Assembly (NCBI RefSeq): GCF_025770725.1
Contig: NZ_JANZKZ010000001.1
Coordinates: forward strand, 744,001 to 808,000
Direction: 5' to 3'
Length of the DNA: 64,000 bases
Origin: Sulfurospirillum oryzae
GTDB lineage: Bacteria > Campylobacterota > Campylobacteria > Campylobacterales > Sulfurospirillaceae
The notes under the pieces are model-generated. The model saw nothing but the letters and a program-made list of their open reading frames with translations, was not told the DNA's origin and searched no databases. Within the stretch, counting starts at the first letter, position 1. Every line of letters begins with the position of its first letter. Positions 35,906 to 45,916 of this stretch are shown one piece after another. The position numbers and the translations under genes were made by a program.

Positions 35906-35960
35906 AATTGACGATAAAAATCAATTATCTCTTGACTTTATACGTCAATACGTGTATACT
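35906..35960 (+). promoter_or_regulatory. Promoter with paired TTGAC inverted repeats
   Basis: A strong sigma-70-like promoter has -35 TTGACT (35932-35937), a 17-bp spacer and -10 TATACT (35955-35960). The -35 lies in the inverted repeat TTGAC-N7-GTCAA (35932-35948). A second repeat, AATTGA-N9-TCAATT (35906-35926), sits upstream with its TTGAC 24 bp from the first. These look like operator sites. Confidence 0.65.
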
Positions 35961-35996
35961 TTCGCTTAATTTTAATGATAAAAAGGTGACATTTTT

Positions 35997-36692
35997 ATGA
36001 ACATCGTCCTTTTAAAAAATAGAAATGATGATTTTCCAATCATTATTCAACAAAAGCAAATCTTAAAGTATGCCCACCATTACGATCTTAAAATTGATAC
36101 CACAGAGATTGAAAACTCTGATCCTACACTTGAACTTGAGGAAAGAAAAGAATTCAAAGGCTTTTTGCGTTCACTTTCAAAAAATGACCATGTTATTATT
36201 TTTGACCTCTTTACCTTTTCAACTCACGTAGAAGAATTAGTCAAAATTTTTGAATGCTTGCTCACACGTTCTATATCCGTCCATATCGCTGATGCTAATG
36301 TATGTATTCATACTGACTCTAAACCTTTAGTACTTCTAGAACTTCTTGTCAAACAACGAGAACTCAATAAAAAGCTAGACAAAGAAAAAACGCAAGGTAG
36401 GCCTAAAGGTCGTATGTCAAAATCAAAATTTGATATTCACAGACCTTATATCATTGAACTTCTTGAAAACCGTACTTCAATCAGTGAAATTTCAAAAATC
36501 TTACATGTAAGCCGTACATCGCTGAAAGATTATGTCAATTCTAGAGGTCTTAAAGATCTTGTCAAAGCAAAAATTTTACTGCTTCAATCATCTAAAAAAC
36601 CATCAGTAGTGTTAAAATCTCCAACTCCAAAAGAGTGTTCACTCATTAAACAGCCAATAGATCAAACAGAAGGAAGACACCATGAATTGTAA
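35997..36692 (+). CDS. Serine-recombinase-derived protein lacking catalytic residues, putative regulator
   Basis: A 231-residue protein with the layout of a small serine resolvase/invertase: N-terminal Rossmann-like domain (1-125), a GRPKGR hinge near 130, and a C-terminal helix-turn-helix (IIELLENRTSISEISKILHVSRTSLKDYV). Catalytic positions are gone: the usual R-x-S-T-D-D is K-N-R-N-D-D, and D-R-L-x-R is D-L-F-T-F. Hence it should not cut DNA; I infer a domesticated DNA-binding regulator. It overlaps ccoG by 11 bp, so the two are coupled. The promoter carries paired inverted repeats. Confidence 0.78.
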   Translation: MNIVLLKNRNDDFPIIIQQKQILKYAHHYDLKIDTTEIENSDPTLELEERKEFKGFLRSLSKNDHVIIFDLFTFSTHVEELVKIFECLLTRSISVHIADANVCIHTDSKPLVLLELLVKQRELNKKLDKEKTQGRPKGRMSKSKFDIHRPYIIELLENRTSISEISKILHVSRTSLKDYVNSRGLKDLVKAKILLLQSSKKPSVVLKSPTPKECSLIKQPIDQTEGRHHEL

Positions 36693-38055
36693 TAGCGATT
36701 TATCAATTCAACCCACTTATTATCGGTTGAAACGCTATCTTAGTTTTGGCATCATTACGCTCATAGCACTAATTTTGCCATTTATATCCATAGAAGGAAA
36801 ACACTTTTTCTTGCTCAGTTTTGACAAAAAACAGTTGCATCTTTTCTTTACAACTTTCGATATGCAAGAGCTCTACTTAATGCCCTTTGTCATCATGCTT
36901 TTCTTTTTGAGTATCTTTTTTATCACGACTCTTGGAGGTAGAGTTTGGTGCGGCTGGTCATGCCCCCAAACTATTTTTAGAGTTATTTTTCGTGATTTGA
37001 TTCAAACAAAACTTTTGGGTATCCGAAAAAATATTAATAACAAACAGAAAGAACCTGAAGAAGGACAAATATTTAAACGTATTTTTGCACTTCTTATTTG
37101 GGCATGTTTAGCCCTTTTAGCAGCTTCTAATTTCCTATGGTATTTTATTCCGCCTGAAGACTTTTTTGTTTATCTCAAAGATCCTTTTGAAAACAGTGTT
37201 ATGTATGGCTTTTTAATATGTATCACGTTATTTTTGATCTACGTTGTTACTTCTTTAAAAGAAAATTTTTGTGTCTATATTTGCCCGTATGCACGTATCC
37301 AATCAGCACTTTTTGATGAAAACACCATTCAAACAATCTATGATGAAAAGCGCGGTGGTAAAATTTACGATGCAAAAGGGCTTAAACTAAGCAATAAACC
37401 ACCTTTAGCAACAGACGATTGTACAGGATGTGAAGCATGTGTGCGTGTATGTCCAACACATATTGATATTCGCAAAGGTATGCAATTAGAATGTATTAAC
37501 TGCTTAGAGTGCGCTGATGCATGTACCCCTGTTATGGAAAAACTTGGCAAGCCTTCGTTGATTACATGGACAAGTTCTAACGCTGCTGAAAAAGACATCA
37601 AAACACAATATATCCGCTTTAGAACCGTTGCCTATGTCATTGCTTTAACCTTAGCACTTATTGGTCTTTTTGTTATGGGGACTAAGAAAGAGTATATGCT
37701 TTTAAATATCAACCGGACAAGTCAACTCTACAAAGTAGCAGATGATGGCAAAACGATTGAAAATGTCTATACCTTTTTATTTCAAAATACAGACTCTAAA
37801 GATCATCTTTACTATTTTGACATTTCAAATCAAGCCATTAAGATTGATAAACCAAGTGAGCCTTTCTTGCTCAAATCTGGCGAGAAACTTAAAAAAGTAG
37901 TCATTCTATCATCGGTACCTAAAGAGCTAAAAACTGAAGGTGAAGATATGCCTATTAGTATTAAAGCCTATGCTATCGATTTAAAAGAGAAAATTGTCGT
38001 TGAACGCAAAAGTATTTTTATTTATCCTAAAAAAAGTGATGTTCATCCCCAATAA
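36682..38055 (+). CDS. ccoG: Cytochrome c oxidase accessory protein CcoG (FixG/RdxA-like)
   Basis: A 457-residue polyferredoxin-like membrane protein, required in other species for copper delivery to the cbb3-type oxidase. Membrane helices lie near residues 14-33, 52-75, 125-150 and 165-185; WCGWSCPQT and CVYICPYARIQ carry NapH-like Cys residues. Two [4Fe-4S] clusters are encoded by CTGCEACVRVCP and CINCLECADACTP (about 248-280). A periplasmic IgG-like C-terminal domain follows one further helix near 315-335. No ccoNOPQ genes are in the window. Confidence 0.93.
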   Translation: MNCNSDLSIQPTYYRLKRYLSFGIITLIALILPFISIEGKHFFLLSFDKKQLHLFFTTFDMQELYLMPFVIMLFFLSIFFITTLGGRVWCGWSCPQTIFRVIFRDLIQTKLLGIRKNINNKQKEPEEGQIFKRIFALLIWACLALLAASNFLWYFIPPEDFFVYLKDPFENSVMYGFLICITLFLIYVVTSLKENFCVYICPYARIQSALFDENTIQTIYDEKRGGKIYDAKGLKLSNKPPLATDDCTGCEACVRVCPTHIDIRKGMQLECINCLECADACTPVMEKLGKPSLITWTSSNAAEKDIKTQYIRFRTVAYVIALTLALIGLFVMGTKKEYMLLNINRTSQLYKVADDGKTIENVYTFLFQNTDSKDHLYYFDISNQAIKIDKPSEPFLLKSGEKLKKVVILSSVPKELKTEGEDMPISIKAYAIDLKEKIVVERKSIFIYPKKSDVHPQ

Positions 38056-38065
38056 CTCACTCTTA

Positions 38066-38110
38066 CGCGTAAGGGAATAAACTTTCCTTACGCGATCTTA
38101 ACTCTTTTTT
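38066..38110 (+). terminator. Hairpin and T-tract after ccoG
   Basis: The stem is CGCGTAAGGGAA (38066-38077) with TTCCTTACGCG (38084-38094), with one bulged G, followed by a run of seven T residues at 38104. It separates ccoG from the next gene. Confidence 0.65.
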
Positions 38111-38142
38111 TCCCAAAATTTTTTTAATCTCAGGAGTATCCT

Positions 38143-39096
38143 ATGATAACCTCTAGCCGTATTCAAAACTTTCCTATTATGATGTTTGCTATCGTTATGG
38201 GACTTTCAGGGCTCACCATCGTTTATCAAAAAGCTACTTTATGGCTTGGTTTCCCAAATATCATTGCAGCTTCTTTAGTACTTTTAGTCACCATTGTTTT
38301 TATAATAATTGTTACACTCTATGCAATGAAAATCATTTTTTTCTTCGAAGAAGTTAAACAAGAATTTGCCCACCCTATTCGGATCAATTTTTTTGCAGCA
38401 GCTTCTATCTCATTATTATTGCTTTCTATTATTTACCAAGATATACACATAGGTATATCTGCGTGTCTTTGGTATATGGGTGCTGGCTTACAAACATTTT
38501 TGACATTTTATACTATCCGCTTTTGGATTACTCAAAATATGGAAATTGTACATTCCAATCCAGCATGGTTTATTCCTATCGTAGGTAATGTTATTGCTCC
38601 TATTGGTGGAGAGCACTTTGCAAGTCCCGAAATACTCATTTACTTCTTTGCAGTAGGTATCTTTTTTTGGATTATTTTATTACCAATAATTGTCAATCGT
38701 ATTATTTTTCATCATCAGCTTGCTCAGAAGTTTTTACCTACTCTTTTTATTTTAATAGCACCACCTGCCATTGGGGTTATCTCGTATCTTAAAATAACAG
38801 GCCATTTTGACCTCATGGCAAGTATACTGTACAGTTTAGGACTTTTCTTTACATTACTGTTGATTTTTATGGTAAAAAACTTTTTAAAACTACAATTTTT
38901 TATCTCGTGGTGGGCATTTACTTTTCCATTAGCAGCTATTACGATTGCTTCTCTTGTTGCTTTTCATGCTACACAAAAACTATTTTATAGCTATATTGCA
39001 ACTCTTTTAATTGTAATAACAACTTCTGTTATTTGTTTTGTAGGATATAAAACACTTTGGTATATTTCTAAAAAAGAAATTTGTATCGCAGAGTAG
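38143..39096 (+). CDS. SLAC1/TDT-family transporter
   Basis: A 317-residue integral membrane protein with about ten helices, resembling the tellurite-resistance/dicarboxylate transporter (TDT) group that includes SLAC1-like anion channels. NPAWFIPIVGNVIAP is a family-like loop. Substrate is unknown. It is in the same direction as ccoG but behind a terminator. Confidence 0.82.
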   Translation: MITSSRIQNFPIMMFAIVMGLSGLTIVYQKATLWLGFPNIIAASLVLLVTIVFIIIVTLYAMKIIFFFEEVKQEFAHPIRINFFAAASISLLLLSIIYQDIHIGISACLWYMGAGLQTFLTFYTIRFWITQNMEIVHSNPAWFIPIVGNVIAPIGGEHFASPEILIYFFAVGIFFWIILLPIIVNRIIFHHQLAQKFLPTLFILIAPPAIGVISYLKITGHFDLMASILYSLGLFFTLLLIFMVKNFLKLQFFISWWAFTFPLAAITIASLVAFHATQKLFYSYIATLLIVITTSVICFVGYKTLWYISKKEICIAE

Positions 39097-39107
39097 GAAG
39101 TAGAGGA

Positions 39108-39136
39108 ACTAGATGATGGTCTAGCCATCATCTAGT
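39108..39136. terminator. Bidirectional terminator between TDT transporter and rplT
   Basis: A perfect 12-bp stem (39108-39119 with 39125-39136) has a 5-nt loop between convergent genes. It is flanked by AT-rich tails on both sides. Confidence 0.75.
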
Positions 39137-39143
39137 AATATTA

Positions 39144-39497
39144 TTAAAGCGCTGCTTTTGCTTGTTTTACAACAGTTGCAAAGGCTTCAGGGTCATTCAT
39201 CGCCATATCTGCAAGAATCTTTCTGTCTAAATCAATATTTGCTTTGTTTAGAGCGTTGATGAAGCGTGAATAGCTGATATCGTTAAGTCTGCATGCTGCG
39301 TTAATACGTGTGATCCAAAGTCTTCTAAAATCTCTTTTCTTTTGTCTTCTATCACGGAATGCATAAACTAAACTTCTCTCAATTTGCTCTTTCGCTTTTC
39401 TAAAGTGTTTTCTTCTTCCACTAAAGAAGCCTCTTGCCATCTTTAAAATTTTCTTGTGACGTCTTCTTCTGACGATACCTGTTTTTACTCTTGCCAT
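39144..39497 (-). CDS. rplT: 50S ribosomal protein L20
   Basis: A 117-residue L20: [16 protein letters not shown] start, [15 protein letters not shown] and [10 protein letters not shown]. The ATG at 39497 is the true start; a longer in-frame extension is not supported. Last gene of infC-rpmI-rplT. In many bacteria L20 represses its own operon by binding the leader RNA. Confidence 0.97.
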   Translation of the reverse strand: MARVKTGIVRRRRHKKILKMARGFFSGRRKHFRKAKEQIERSLVYAFRDRRQKKRDFRRLWITRINAACRLNDISYSRFINALNKANIDLDRKILADMAMNDPEAFATVVKQAKAAL

Positions 39498-39567
39498 GGT
39501 GTCTCCTTGACCAAATAAATCAATGTCGGTGTCCCACAAGGGAACTTGCCCTCATTACGAGGGGAAC

Positions 39568-39577
39568 ATTACATGTA
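39568..39577. repeat. ATTACATGTA copy in the rpmI-rplT spacer
   Basis: A partial copy of the palindrome (TACATGTA at 39570-39577) lies in the 114-bp spacer that also holds a small CCTC/GAGG hairpin. Confidence 0.4.
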
Positions 39578-39611
39578 GGGTGAATGACTCTTGTCAAAAA
39601 CTCTTTTTAAA

Positions 39612-39806
39612 TTACGCTTTACAAAGCATTAATTTAACGGACTTCTCATCACGTGCATCAACAGTCTTAGCAACTTTCAAACCACGCATTCTTTTCGTTG
39701 GTTTTTTAGTAAGAATATGACTTCTAAAGGCTGCGCCTCTTTTAATCTTGTTCTTACCAGCTCTAAAACGCTTGGCTGCGCCGCGTACCGTTTTCATTTT
39801 CGGCAT
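39612..39806 (-). CDS. rpmI: 50S ribosomal protein L35
   Basis: A 64-residue basic protein: [15 protein letters not shown] and the typical [14 protein letters not shown] strong AAGGAG ribosome-binding site precedes the ATG. It is downstream of infC and upstream of rplT, the standard bacterial order. Confidence 0.97.
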   Translation of the reverse strand: MPKMKTVRGAAKRFRAGKNKIKRGAAFRSHILTKKPTKRMRGLKVAKTVDARDEKSVKLMLCKA

Positions 39807-39847
39807 GCTTACTCCTTGTATTTATTCTAAAATCTAATGAGGAAATA

Positions 39848-39900
39848 TCCCCTCTAGCATTAGAAAACGGCTATAATAGCTTAATTTTCCTTAGAGGGGA
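39848..39900 (-). promoter_or_regulatory. Candidate leader structure between infC and rpmI
   Basis: A 9-bp perfect stem, TCCCCTCTA (39848-39856) with TAGAGGGGA (39892-39900), closes a 35-nt loop upstream of rpmI. The position equals that of the L20-binding leader in other bacteria; the function is an inference. Confidence 0.45.
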
Positions 39901-39931
39901 TTAAAATAGTGAAGATACCGACGAATTCAGG

Positions 39932-40447
39932 TTACTTTTTTGGAGTGACCAGCATATTAATATAGCGTCCTTCAAGCTTTGGAGTCTTTTCACGCTCAGC
40001 AATGTCTTCCAACATCGGCCATAGGCTCTCTAGAACCTGCTCACCAATCTCTGGATTAGACATCTCACGACCTTTTAGAAAAACTCTAAAACGGACATGT
40101 TTGCCCTCTTCCAAAAACTCTCTAGCATGCTTGACTTTATAGTTAATATCATTAGCAGCGATTTTTACAGAAAGCTTGATCTCTTTAATCTCAATGATTT
40201 TCTGATTTTTGCGTGCCTCTTTTAACTTCTTTTCTTGCTGGTACTTAAACTTGCCATAGTTCATAATTTTACAAACAGGTGGCTTTGCATCAGGTGCAAT
40301 TAAAACGAGATCTAATCCTAGCTCATCTGCTTTCGCAAGAGCCTCATTTCTGGAAATGATGCCATATTGTGTACCATCATCGCCAACACATCTTACCTCA
40401 GATGCCCTGATTTCGTCGTTTAGTATAACGTCTTTGTCTTTACTCAA
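39932..40447 (-). CDS. infC: Translation initiation factor IF-3
   Basis: A 171-residue IF-3 with [16 protein letters not shown] (N-domain), the linker [20 protein letters not shown] and the C-domain [19 protein letters not shown]. The start codon is TTG at 40445-40447; no ATG is in place. It overlaps the thrS stop codon (TTGA). A weak start codon in infC is a known basis of IF-3 autocontrol in E. coli, where it is ATT. Confidence 0.95.
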   Translation of the reverse strand: MSKDKDVILNDEIRASEVRCVGDDGTQYGIISRNEALAKADELGLDLVLIAPDAKPPVCKIMNYGKFKYQQEKKLKEARKNQKIIEIKEIKLSVKIAANDINYKVKHAREFLEEGKHVRFRVFLKGREMSNPEIGEQVLESLWPMLEDIAEREKTPKLEGRYINMLVTPKK

Positions 40448-42261
40448 AAGTGTACCTCACTAAGTTTCTCCTTCATATTTGATATTAATGCTTCTTTTGT
40501 CAAATTATACTGTGTTCTCTCACGTCTATCTCTAACAGCAACACTTTGTTCTTCCACTTCTGCATCACCAATGACCAAAATCATTGGTACACGCATGGTT
40601 TCAGCGTTACGAATACGTTTATTAAGACTCTCATTTTTGGAAGAGATCTCAACATCAATACCCTCTGCCATTAACTCATTGGCTAATGTTTTTGCGTACG
40701 CTAAATGCGCATCTGAAATTGGAACAATTACGGCTTGAATTGGCGCAATAAAGAATGGAAACTCTCCAGAAGTATGCTCAATCAAAATACCAATAAAACG
40801 CTCAAATGAACCTAAAATTGCACGATGTAACATGACTGGACGCGCATGCTCATTATTCGCATCAACATAAGAAATATCAAAACGCTCAGGCAAGTTAAAG
40901 TCAACTTGAATAGTACCACATTGCCATTTACGTTTAAGGGCATCGGTAATTTTGATGTCGATTTTAGGACCATAAAACGCTCCACCACCTTCATCGATAC
41001 CATAATGGATGCCATTCTCATCAAGAGCTTTTTTTAAGCCTTCGGTTGCTGCTTCCCAGTATTTTTCATCGCCGATTGATTTTTCAGGGCGTGTTGAAAT
41101 TTCCATATCATACTTAAACCCAAAAGTTTTCATAATAGAATCGACAAAACTTAAAATTTCTAAAACATTCTCTTTAATTTGATCAGGTGTACAGAAAATA
41201 TGCGCATCATCTTGTGTAAATTCACGCACACGGAAAAGTCCATGCAATACGCCACTTTTTTCATGTCGATGCACGACACCGTATTCAAAAAATTTAAGTG
41301 GTAAATCACGATAGCTTCTGACCTCATTTTGGAACACTTTAATATGTCCTAAACAGTTCATTGGCTTAATACCATATTCTGCTTCATCAATTACGGTAAA
41401 ATACATATTTTCACCATAATTTTGATAGTGACCACTAATCTTCCACGCATCTGATTTTAAAATCTCAGGACCACGTACAGGCTGATAGCCACGCTGTCGG
41501 TGTGCTTTAAAAAGAAGCTGTTCTAGTTTACTTCTCAGTCTTCCACCATTTGGAAGCCAAATAGGAAGACCAGCTCCAACTTCGTCATCAAAGGTAAAGA
41601 GTTTGAGTTCATTACCAAGTTTTCGGTGATCTCGCTTCTTTGCCTCTTCAATCATAGTCACATAATCTTTGAGACTCTCTTTATCTGCAAACGCTATTCC
41701 ATAGATACGAGTAAGCATTTCGCGTTTCTCGTCACCGCCTAGATAGGCACCCGCAACTTTGATCAGTTTAAAAAATCTAAGATATTTGGTGTTTGGAACG
41801 TGAGGTCCACGACATAAATCTTCAAAATCACCTTGCTTATAGATGGAAACTTCACCATCAGGAATTCTAAGTAAGACTTCTTGCTTCAAATCATCGTGTT
41901 CAAAATGTTTAATAACAGCCGTTTTCGTTGTGTAAATCTTCTCAATGGGTAACTTAGCATTTGCAAGCTCTGCCATCTTTTTTTCTATCTCTTTAAGATC
42001 AGCATCACCAATCTTTTCATTGACACGAAAATCGTAATAAAAACCGTCTTCAATGACAGGTCCAACAAAAAATTGTGCATCTTTGTACAACGCTTTAATC
42101 GCTTGAGCCATTAAGTGTGCGCACGAGTGACGAATCACTTCAAGGGCATCTTTAGAGTTGTCAAATAAGATTTTGTCTTCGTAAGTCTTTGAGGAGGCAG
42201 CAGCAGTTTGAGTGTCAATGACGAGTACGCCATCTTTATAGGCTATAACATCATTCATCAT
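40444..42261 (-). CDS. thrS: Threonine-tRNA ligase
   Basis: A 605-residue synthetase, shorter than the usual 640 because the N-terminal TGS/N1 region is largely missing, as I recall for other Campylobacterota. The editing domain has [11 protein letters not shown], the class II core has [11 protein letters not shown] (zinc Cys) and [23 protein letters not shown]-type motif 2 (quoted here in part), and the anticodon domain starts near [10 protein letters not shown]. The 3' end is coupled to infC by a TTGA overlap. Confidence 0.95.
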   Translation of the reverse strand: MMNDVIAYKDGVLVIDTQTAAASSKTYEDKILFDNSKDALEVIRHSCAHLMAQAIKALYKDAQFFVGPVIEDGFYYDFRVNEKIGDADLKEIEKKMAELANAKLPIEKIYTTKTAVIKHFEHDDLKQEVLLRIPDGEVSIYKQGDFEDLCRGPHVPNTKYLRFFKLIKVAGAYLGGDEKREMLTRIYGIAFADKESLKDYVTMIEEAKKRDHRKLGNELKLFTFDDEVGAGLPIWLPNGGRLRSKLEQLLFKAHRQRGYQPVRGPEILKSDAWKISGHYQNYGENMYFTVIDEAEYGIKPMNCLGHIKVFQNEVRSYRDLPLKFFEYGVVHRHEKSGVLHGLFRVREFTQDDAHIFCTPDQIKENVLEILSFVDSIMKTFGFKYDMEISTRPEKSIGDEKYWEAATEGLKKALDENGIHYGIDEGGGAFYGPKIDIKITDALKRKWQCGTIQVDFNLPERFDISYVDANNEHARPVMLHRAILGSFERFIGILIEHTSGEFPFFIAPIQAVIVPISDAHLAYAKTLANELMAEGIDVEISSKNESLNKRIRNAETMRVPMILVIGDAEVEEQSVAVRDRRERTQYNLTKEALISNMKEKLSEVHF

Positions 42262-42314
42262 AGTAAGATCCTTTTACTTGTATGAACTCCCAAACAGACG
42301 GGAGAACAAAAAAA

Positions 42315-42390
42315 TGGTGGCCACGAGAGGATTCGAACCTCCGACCACTACCATGTCAAGGTAGTGCTCTACCAACTGAGCTACGCGACC
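42315..42390 (-). tRNA. tRNA-Val (anticodon GAC)
   Basis: A 76-nt cloverleaf read on the minus strand: acceptor GGTCGCG with CGTGGCC (two G-T pairs), D-arm GCTC, anticodon stem CTACC/GGTAG with loop TTGACAT (anticodon GAC), T-loop TTCGAAT and an encoded CCA end. It is located 53 bp upstream of thrS on the same strand. Confidence 0.96.
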
Positions 42391-42471
42391 ACACAATTTA
42401 AGAGCTGAGATTATACCAAAAAAAAATAAAAATGCAACAATTTTTTGGATTCAAAAAGGAAAAGAGGCAGT

Positions 42472-42918
42472 TTAAACCTCTTTAGGCGTTTTCCATGAAA
42501 TGAATAAAATCAGAACGACTCCAAAATCAATCATGACATCTGCGAAATTAAACACAGCAAAATTAAATCCATAATGCCAAAAGAAATAATCCACAACACC
42601 GCCATGAACAAAACGATCATAAATGTTACTCAGTGCAGCCCCTGCAATAATGCCAATAGCAATATTAAACTTTTGGAGTATCTCTTTATGAAAAAGAAGA
42701 TAAATCCCTAGACCGCTGACGAGCAAGAGTTGTATGTATTTTAGATACTCTTCCAAAAAGGCGAACATGGAAAAAGCAACGCCTTTGTTATACGTCAAAA
42801 TTAGTGAAAAAAAATCCCCATTCCAACGAAATCCCTCTAAAAAGACTCTTTTGATATATTGGTCAACAACAAATATAAAAATCAAAAAACCTGCACTTAT
42901 GACCAATTTTCTATTCAT
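42472..42918 (-). CDS. lspA: Lipoprotein signal peptidase
   Basis: A 148-residue aspartyl protease with four membrane helices that cleaves prolipoprotein signal peptides. The catalytic Asp residues lie in [15 protein letters not shown] and [11 protein letters not shown]. It overlaps glmM by 8 bp; glmM-lspA pairing matches H. pylori. Confidence 0.96.
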   Translation of the reverse strand: MNRKLVISAGFLIFIFVVDQYIKRVFLEGFRWNGDFFSLILTYNKGVAFSMFAFLEEYLKYIQLLLVSGLGIYLLFHKEILQKFNIAIGIIAGAALSNIYDRFVHGGVVDYFFWHYGFNFAVFNFADVMIDFGVVLILFISWKTPKEV

Positions 42919-44251
42919 TTAGTGCGCTTTTAAAAAATTTAACGGTCTTTTCCATGCTCTCTTCAAGAACTTTTTCATTCTGTCCTTCTAGCAAAATACG
43001 CAATAAATTTTCAGTACCAGAATAGCGAATAAGAACTCGAATTTTTTTATTTTCTAATTCAGAGACGAGGGCATCGTAGCCTTTAAGTTCGCAAAGAGGA
43101 ATCTTATTATCAATTTTTATATTTTGTTGAAGTTGAGGATAGAGATCAAAAGGATTAAACAATTTACTCACTTTTTGTTTTTCCGTTAGCATACAGTGCA
43201 TAACAGCAAGAGCCGCTACTAACGCATCTCCAGTCTTAGCAAAATCAGACAAGATAATATGTCCACTTTGTTCTCCACCAAAGTTAATTTTTTCCCTATA
43301 TAAGGCTTCTAAAACATTTTTATCACCGACATCACAACGGTATGTTTTTATGCCTGCTTTACTTAAATAATCTTCTAACGCCTGATTACTCATAACAGTA
43401 ACGCACACGCCTTTGTTAGCAAGTCTGTTTTGGCTTTGTAAAAAGGTGGCAATTTTACCTAAAAGTTTGTCGCCATGTATAGGATTGCCATTTTCATCAA
43501 CCACAACTAAACGATCTGCATCGCCATCAAATGCAAAACCTATATCTGCACGAAGGCGTCTTACCTCTTCACCTAACTCTTCAGGATGTAAGGCACCACA
43601 GTTTAGATTGATATTACTACCATTTGGCTCATCATTAATGATAATAACATCCGCCCCAAGCTCATTAAAGATAGTAGGGGCTACTTTATAAGCGGCTCCA
43701 TTTGCCGTATCAAGGACGATACGCAACCCTTTAAGTGTCAAATTCTTTGGAAATGAGTTTTTAATCTGAACAATATACCGACCAATCACATCATCCACTC
43801 TTTTAGAACGTCCAATATCAAACTCTATTTTTTGATTGGCTTCAATTAAAGCATCATCATAATAGATTTTCTCAATCTCTGCCTCTTCTGTTTCTCCAAG
43901 TTTATTGCCAAAAGAGTCAAAAAATTTGATTCCATTGTCGAAATAAGGATTATGCGACGCACTAATCATAATGCCTGCGTCACAGCGCATGTCTTCTGTT
44001 AAAAAAGCAATTGCCGGAGTTGGCATAGGACCTATCTGTCTCACATCGTAACCAACAGCCGTTAAGCCCGATACAATGGCATTCTCAATCATATAACCAC
44101 TGCGTCTCGTATCTTTGCCAACTAAGATTTTATTGGTAATGGAATTTTTACGAAAATAGATGCCTGCAGCCATTGCTAAACGCATCGCCATAAAAGCACT
44201 CAATTTTTTACCTGCTTTACCTCTCACACCATCAGTTCCAAAAAGTTTCAT
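42911..44251 (-). CDS. glmM: Phosphoglucosamine mutase
   Basis: A 446-residue enzyme converting glucosamine-6-phosphate to glucosamine-1-phosphate for peptidoglycan and LPS synthesis. The phosphorylated Ser is in [15 protein letters not shown], the metal loop is DGDADR, and the substrate loop is GGEQSGH. The C-terminal phosphate-binding [10 protein letters not shown] is intact. Confidence 0.96.
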   Translation of the reverse strand: MKLFGTDGVRGKAGKKLSAFMAMRLAMAAGIYFRKNSITNKILVGKDTRRSGYMIENAIVSGLTAVGYDVRQIGPMPTPAIAFLTEDMRCDAGIMISASHNPYFDNGIKFFDSFGNKLGETEEAEIEKIYYDDALIEANQKIEFDIGRSKRVDDVIGRYIVQIKNSFPKNLTLKGLRIVLDTANGAAYKVAPTIFNELGADVIIINDEPNGSNINLNCGALHPEELGEEVRRLRADIGFAFDGDADRLVVVDENGNPIHGDKLLGKIATFLQSQNRLANKGVCVTVMSNQALEDYLSKAGIKTYRCDVGDKNVLEALYREKINFGGEQSGHIILSDFAKTGDALVAALAVMHCMLTEKQKVSKLFNPFDLYPQLQQNIKIDNKIPLCELKGYDALVSELENKKIRVLIRYSGTENLLRILLEGQNEKVLEESMEKTVKFFKSALNE

Positions 44252-44532
44252 TGTTTTTCCTAAATTTTATCTTTACATGTAAGAATGATTAAGAAATTGT
44301 AACAAAAGTTTTTTTAATCTTTAGATGTATAGAAAATAAAGAGCACCTCACTCTCAATGACGTATAAAGCATTTTTGCTATTTTAATAGAAAATAAACAA
44401 TTTTCAATAATAGAATTGATGAAACATGCCAATAAAAAGCTCTATTTATTTTAAAACATACTTAAAATAAGTTCTATTTAATATTTATTTTTATATAATC
44501 TACGCCTAAATTTAAAAACGAAAGGCTTATCT
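44252..44532. other. Divergent promoter region of glmM and rpsT
   Basis: A 281-bp AT-rich gene-free stretch. It holds a TTTACATGTAAG copy (44272-44283) 20 bp upstream of glmM and a -10 TATAAT (44494-44499) 33 bp upstream of rpsT. I see no ORF or RNA gene. Confidence 0.6.
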
Positions 44533-44808
44533 ATGGCAAACCACAAGTCAGCAGAAAAGCGTATTAGACAAACGAAAAAACGCACTGAAAGAAATAGATT
44601 TTATAAAACTAGAATCAAAAATCTAACACGTGCTGTAAGAGAAGCTGTTGAAGCTGGTGATCAAGCAGCAGCTGAAGTTGCATTGAAAAATGTAAATAAA
44701 AACTTCCACTCTTATGCAGGCAAAGGTATTTTAACTAAAAATACTGCTGCGCGTCGTGTAAGCAGATTGTCACAACTCGTTAATACGCTAGGTAGTGTTG
44801 CTGCATAA
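44533..44808 (+). CDS. rpsT: 30S ribosomal protein S20
   Basis: A 91-residue basic helical protein: [22 protein letters not shown] start and [16 protein letters not shown]. It lies 36 bp before prfA and divergent from glmM, the order known from H. pylori. Confidence 0.97.
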   Translation: MANHKSAEKRIRQTKKRTERNRFYKTRIKNLTRAVREAVEAGDQAAAEVALKNVNKNFHSYAGKGILTKNTAARRVSRLSQLVNTLGSVAA

Positions 44809-44844
44809 CTTGCGGCAACTCTCTCCTTATCTTAGTTCCCTCTC

Positions 44845-45912
44845 ATGTTGAAAGAAAAATTACTCCCATTCCTTGATCGCTACAATGAGCTTACAACGCT
44901 TTTAAGTGATCCTAATGTCTCTAATGATATTAAAAAAATGACGGCACTTTCTAAAGAGCAGTCAGGATTAGAATCGATCAAAGAAAAGACACTTGAATAC
45001 CTTTCAACATTGACTCAAATCGAAGAAAATAAACTTTTACTTGATGATGAAGAACTTGGTGAGCTTGCAAAAGAAGAGCTCAAAGTCCTTGAACCTCGTA
45101 TCGTAGAAATCGAAGAAGAGATTAAACTTCTTCTCTTACCAACAGATCCTAATGATGACCGCAATATCTTTTTAGAGATTCGCGCAGGTACGGGTGGGGA
45201 TGAAGCAGCTATTTTTGCAGCTGATCTTTTTAAATCTTATCTTCGTTATGCTGAAAATCGCGGCTGGAAAGTAGAAGTTGTCTCACTCAGCGAAGGCGTA
45301 CTCAACGGATTCAAAGAGGTTATTGCACTTATTAAAGGGCAGGGCGCTTTTTCACGCCTCAAGTATGAAGGCGGTGTACACCGTGTTCAACGTGTTCCTT
45401 TAACAGAATCTCAAGGTCGCGTACATACTTCAGCTGTTACGGTTGCTGTTATGCCTGAAGTCGATGATGTCGAGATCGATATACAAGAAAAAGACCTTAA
45501 AATTGATGTTATGAGATCAAGTGGAAACGGCGGACAATCCGTCAATACCACAGATAGTGCCGTAAGAATCACTCACTTGCCAACAGGTCTTGTTGTTGTC
45601 AACCAAGATGGCAAATCACAGCACAAAAACAAAGATGCTGCTATGAAAATCCTCAAAGCAAAACTCTATGACATGGAGATGCAAGAGCGTAATGCCAAAG
45701 AGAGTGAAGCACGAAAGACACAAGTAGGATCAGGCGATAGAAGTGCCCGTATTCGTACCTACAACTATCCACAAAACCGTATTACAGACCATAGAATAGG
45801 GCTTACGCTCTACCGTTTGGACGCTATTATGGAAGGTGGATTGTACGATGAGATTATTGATCCTATTATTACGCACTACCAAGCAGAACTGATGAAAGAA
45901 GCAAACTTCTAA
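44845..45912 (+). CDS. prfA: Peptide chain release factor 1
   Basis: A 355-residue class I release factor for UAA/UAG. It has the GGQ catalytic loop ([18 protein letters not shown]), a [12 protein letters not shown]-type domain 2 start and the [15 protein letters not shown] signature. A PxT-like anticodon motif (VPLTESQGR) marks it as RF1 rather than RF2. It is convergent with the next gene, with a 4-bp gap. Confidence 0.96.
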   Translation: MLKEKLLPFLDRYNELTTLLSDPNVSNDIKKMTALSKEQSGLESIKEKTLEYLSTLTQIEENKLLLDDEELGELAKEELKVLEPRIVEIEEEIKLLLLPTDPNDDRNIFLEIRAGTGGDEAAIFAADLFKSYLRYAENRGWKVEVVSLSEGVLNGFKEVIALIKGQGAFSRLKYEGGVHRVQRVPLTESQGRVHTSAVTVAVMPEVDDVEIDIQEKDLKIDVMRSSGNGGQSVNTTDSAVRITHLPTGLVVVNQDGKSQHKNKDAAMKILKAKLYDMEMQERNAKESEARKTQVGSGDRSARIRTYNYPQNRITDHRIGLTLYRLDAIMEGGLYDEIIDPIITHYQAELMKEANF

Positions 45913-45916
45913 TACA

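Noticed and set aside
35997-36692. Reading the recombinase-like gene as part of a mobile element or invertible segment
   Set aside because: No flanking inverted or direct repeats of mobile-element type, catalytic residues are missing, and it overlaps a conserved respiratory gene.
44252-44532. A small RNA or riboswitch upstream of glmM
   Set aside because: No glmS-like ribozyme core or stable structure is seen by eye; only promoter-like AT-rich sequence and one palindrome copy.
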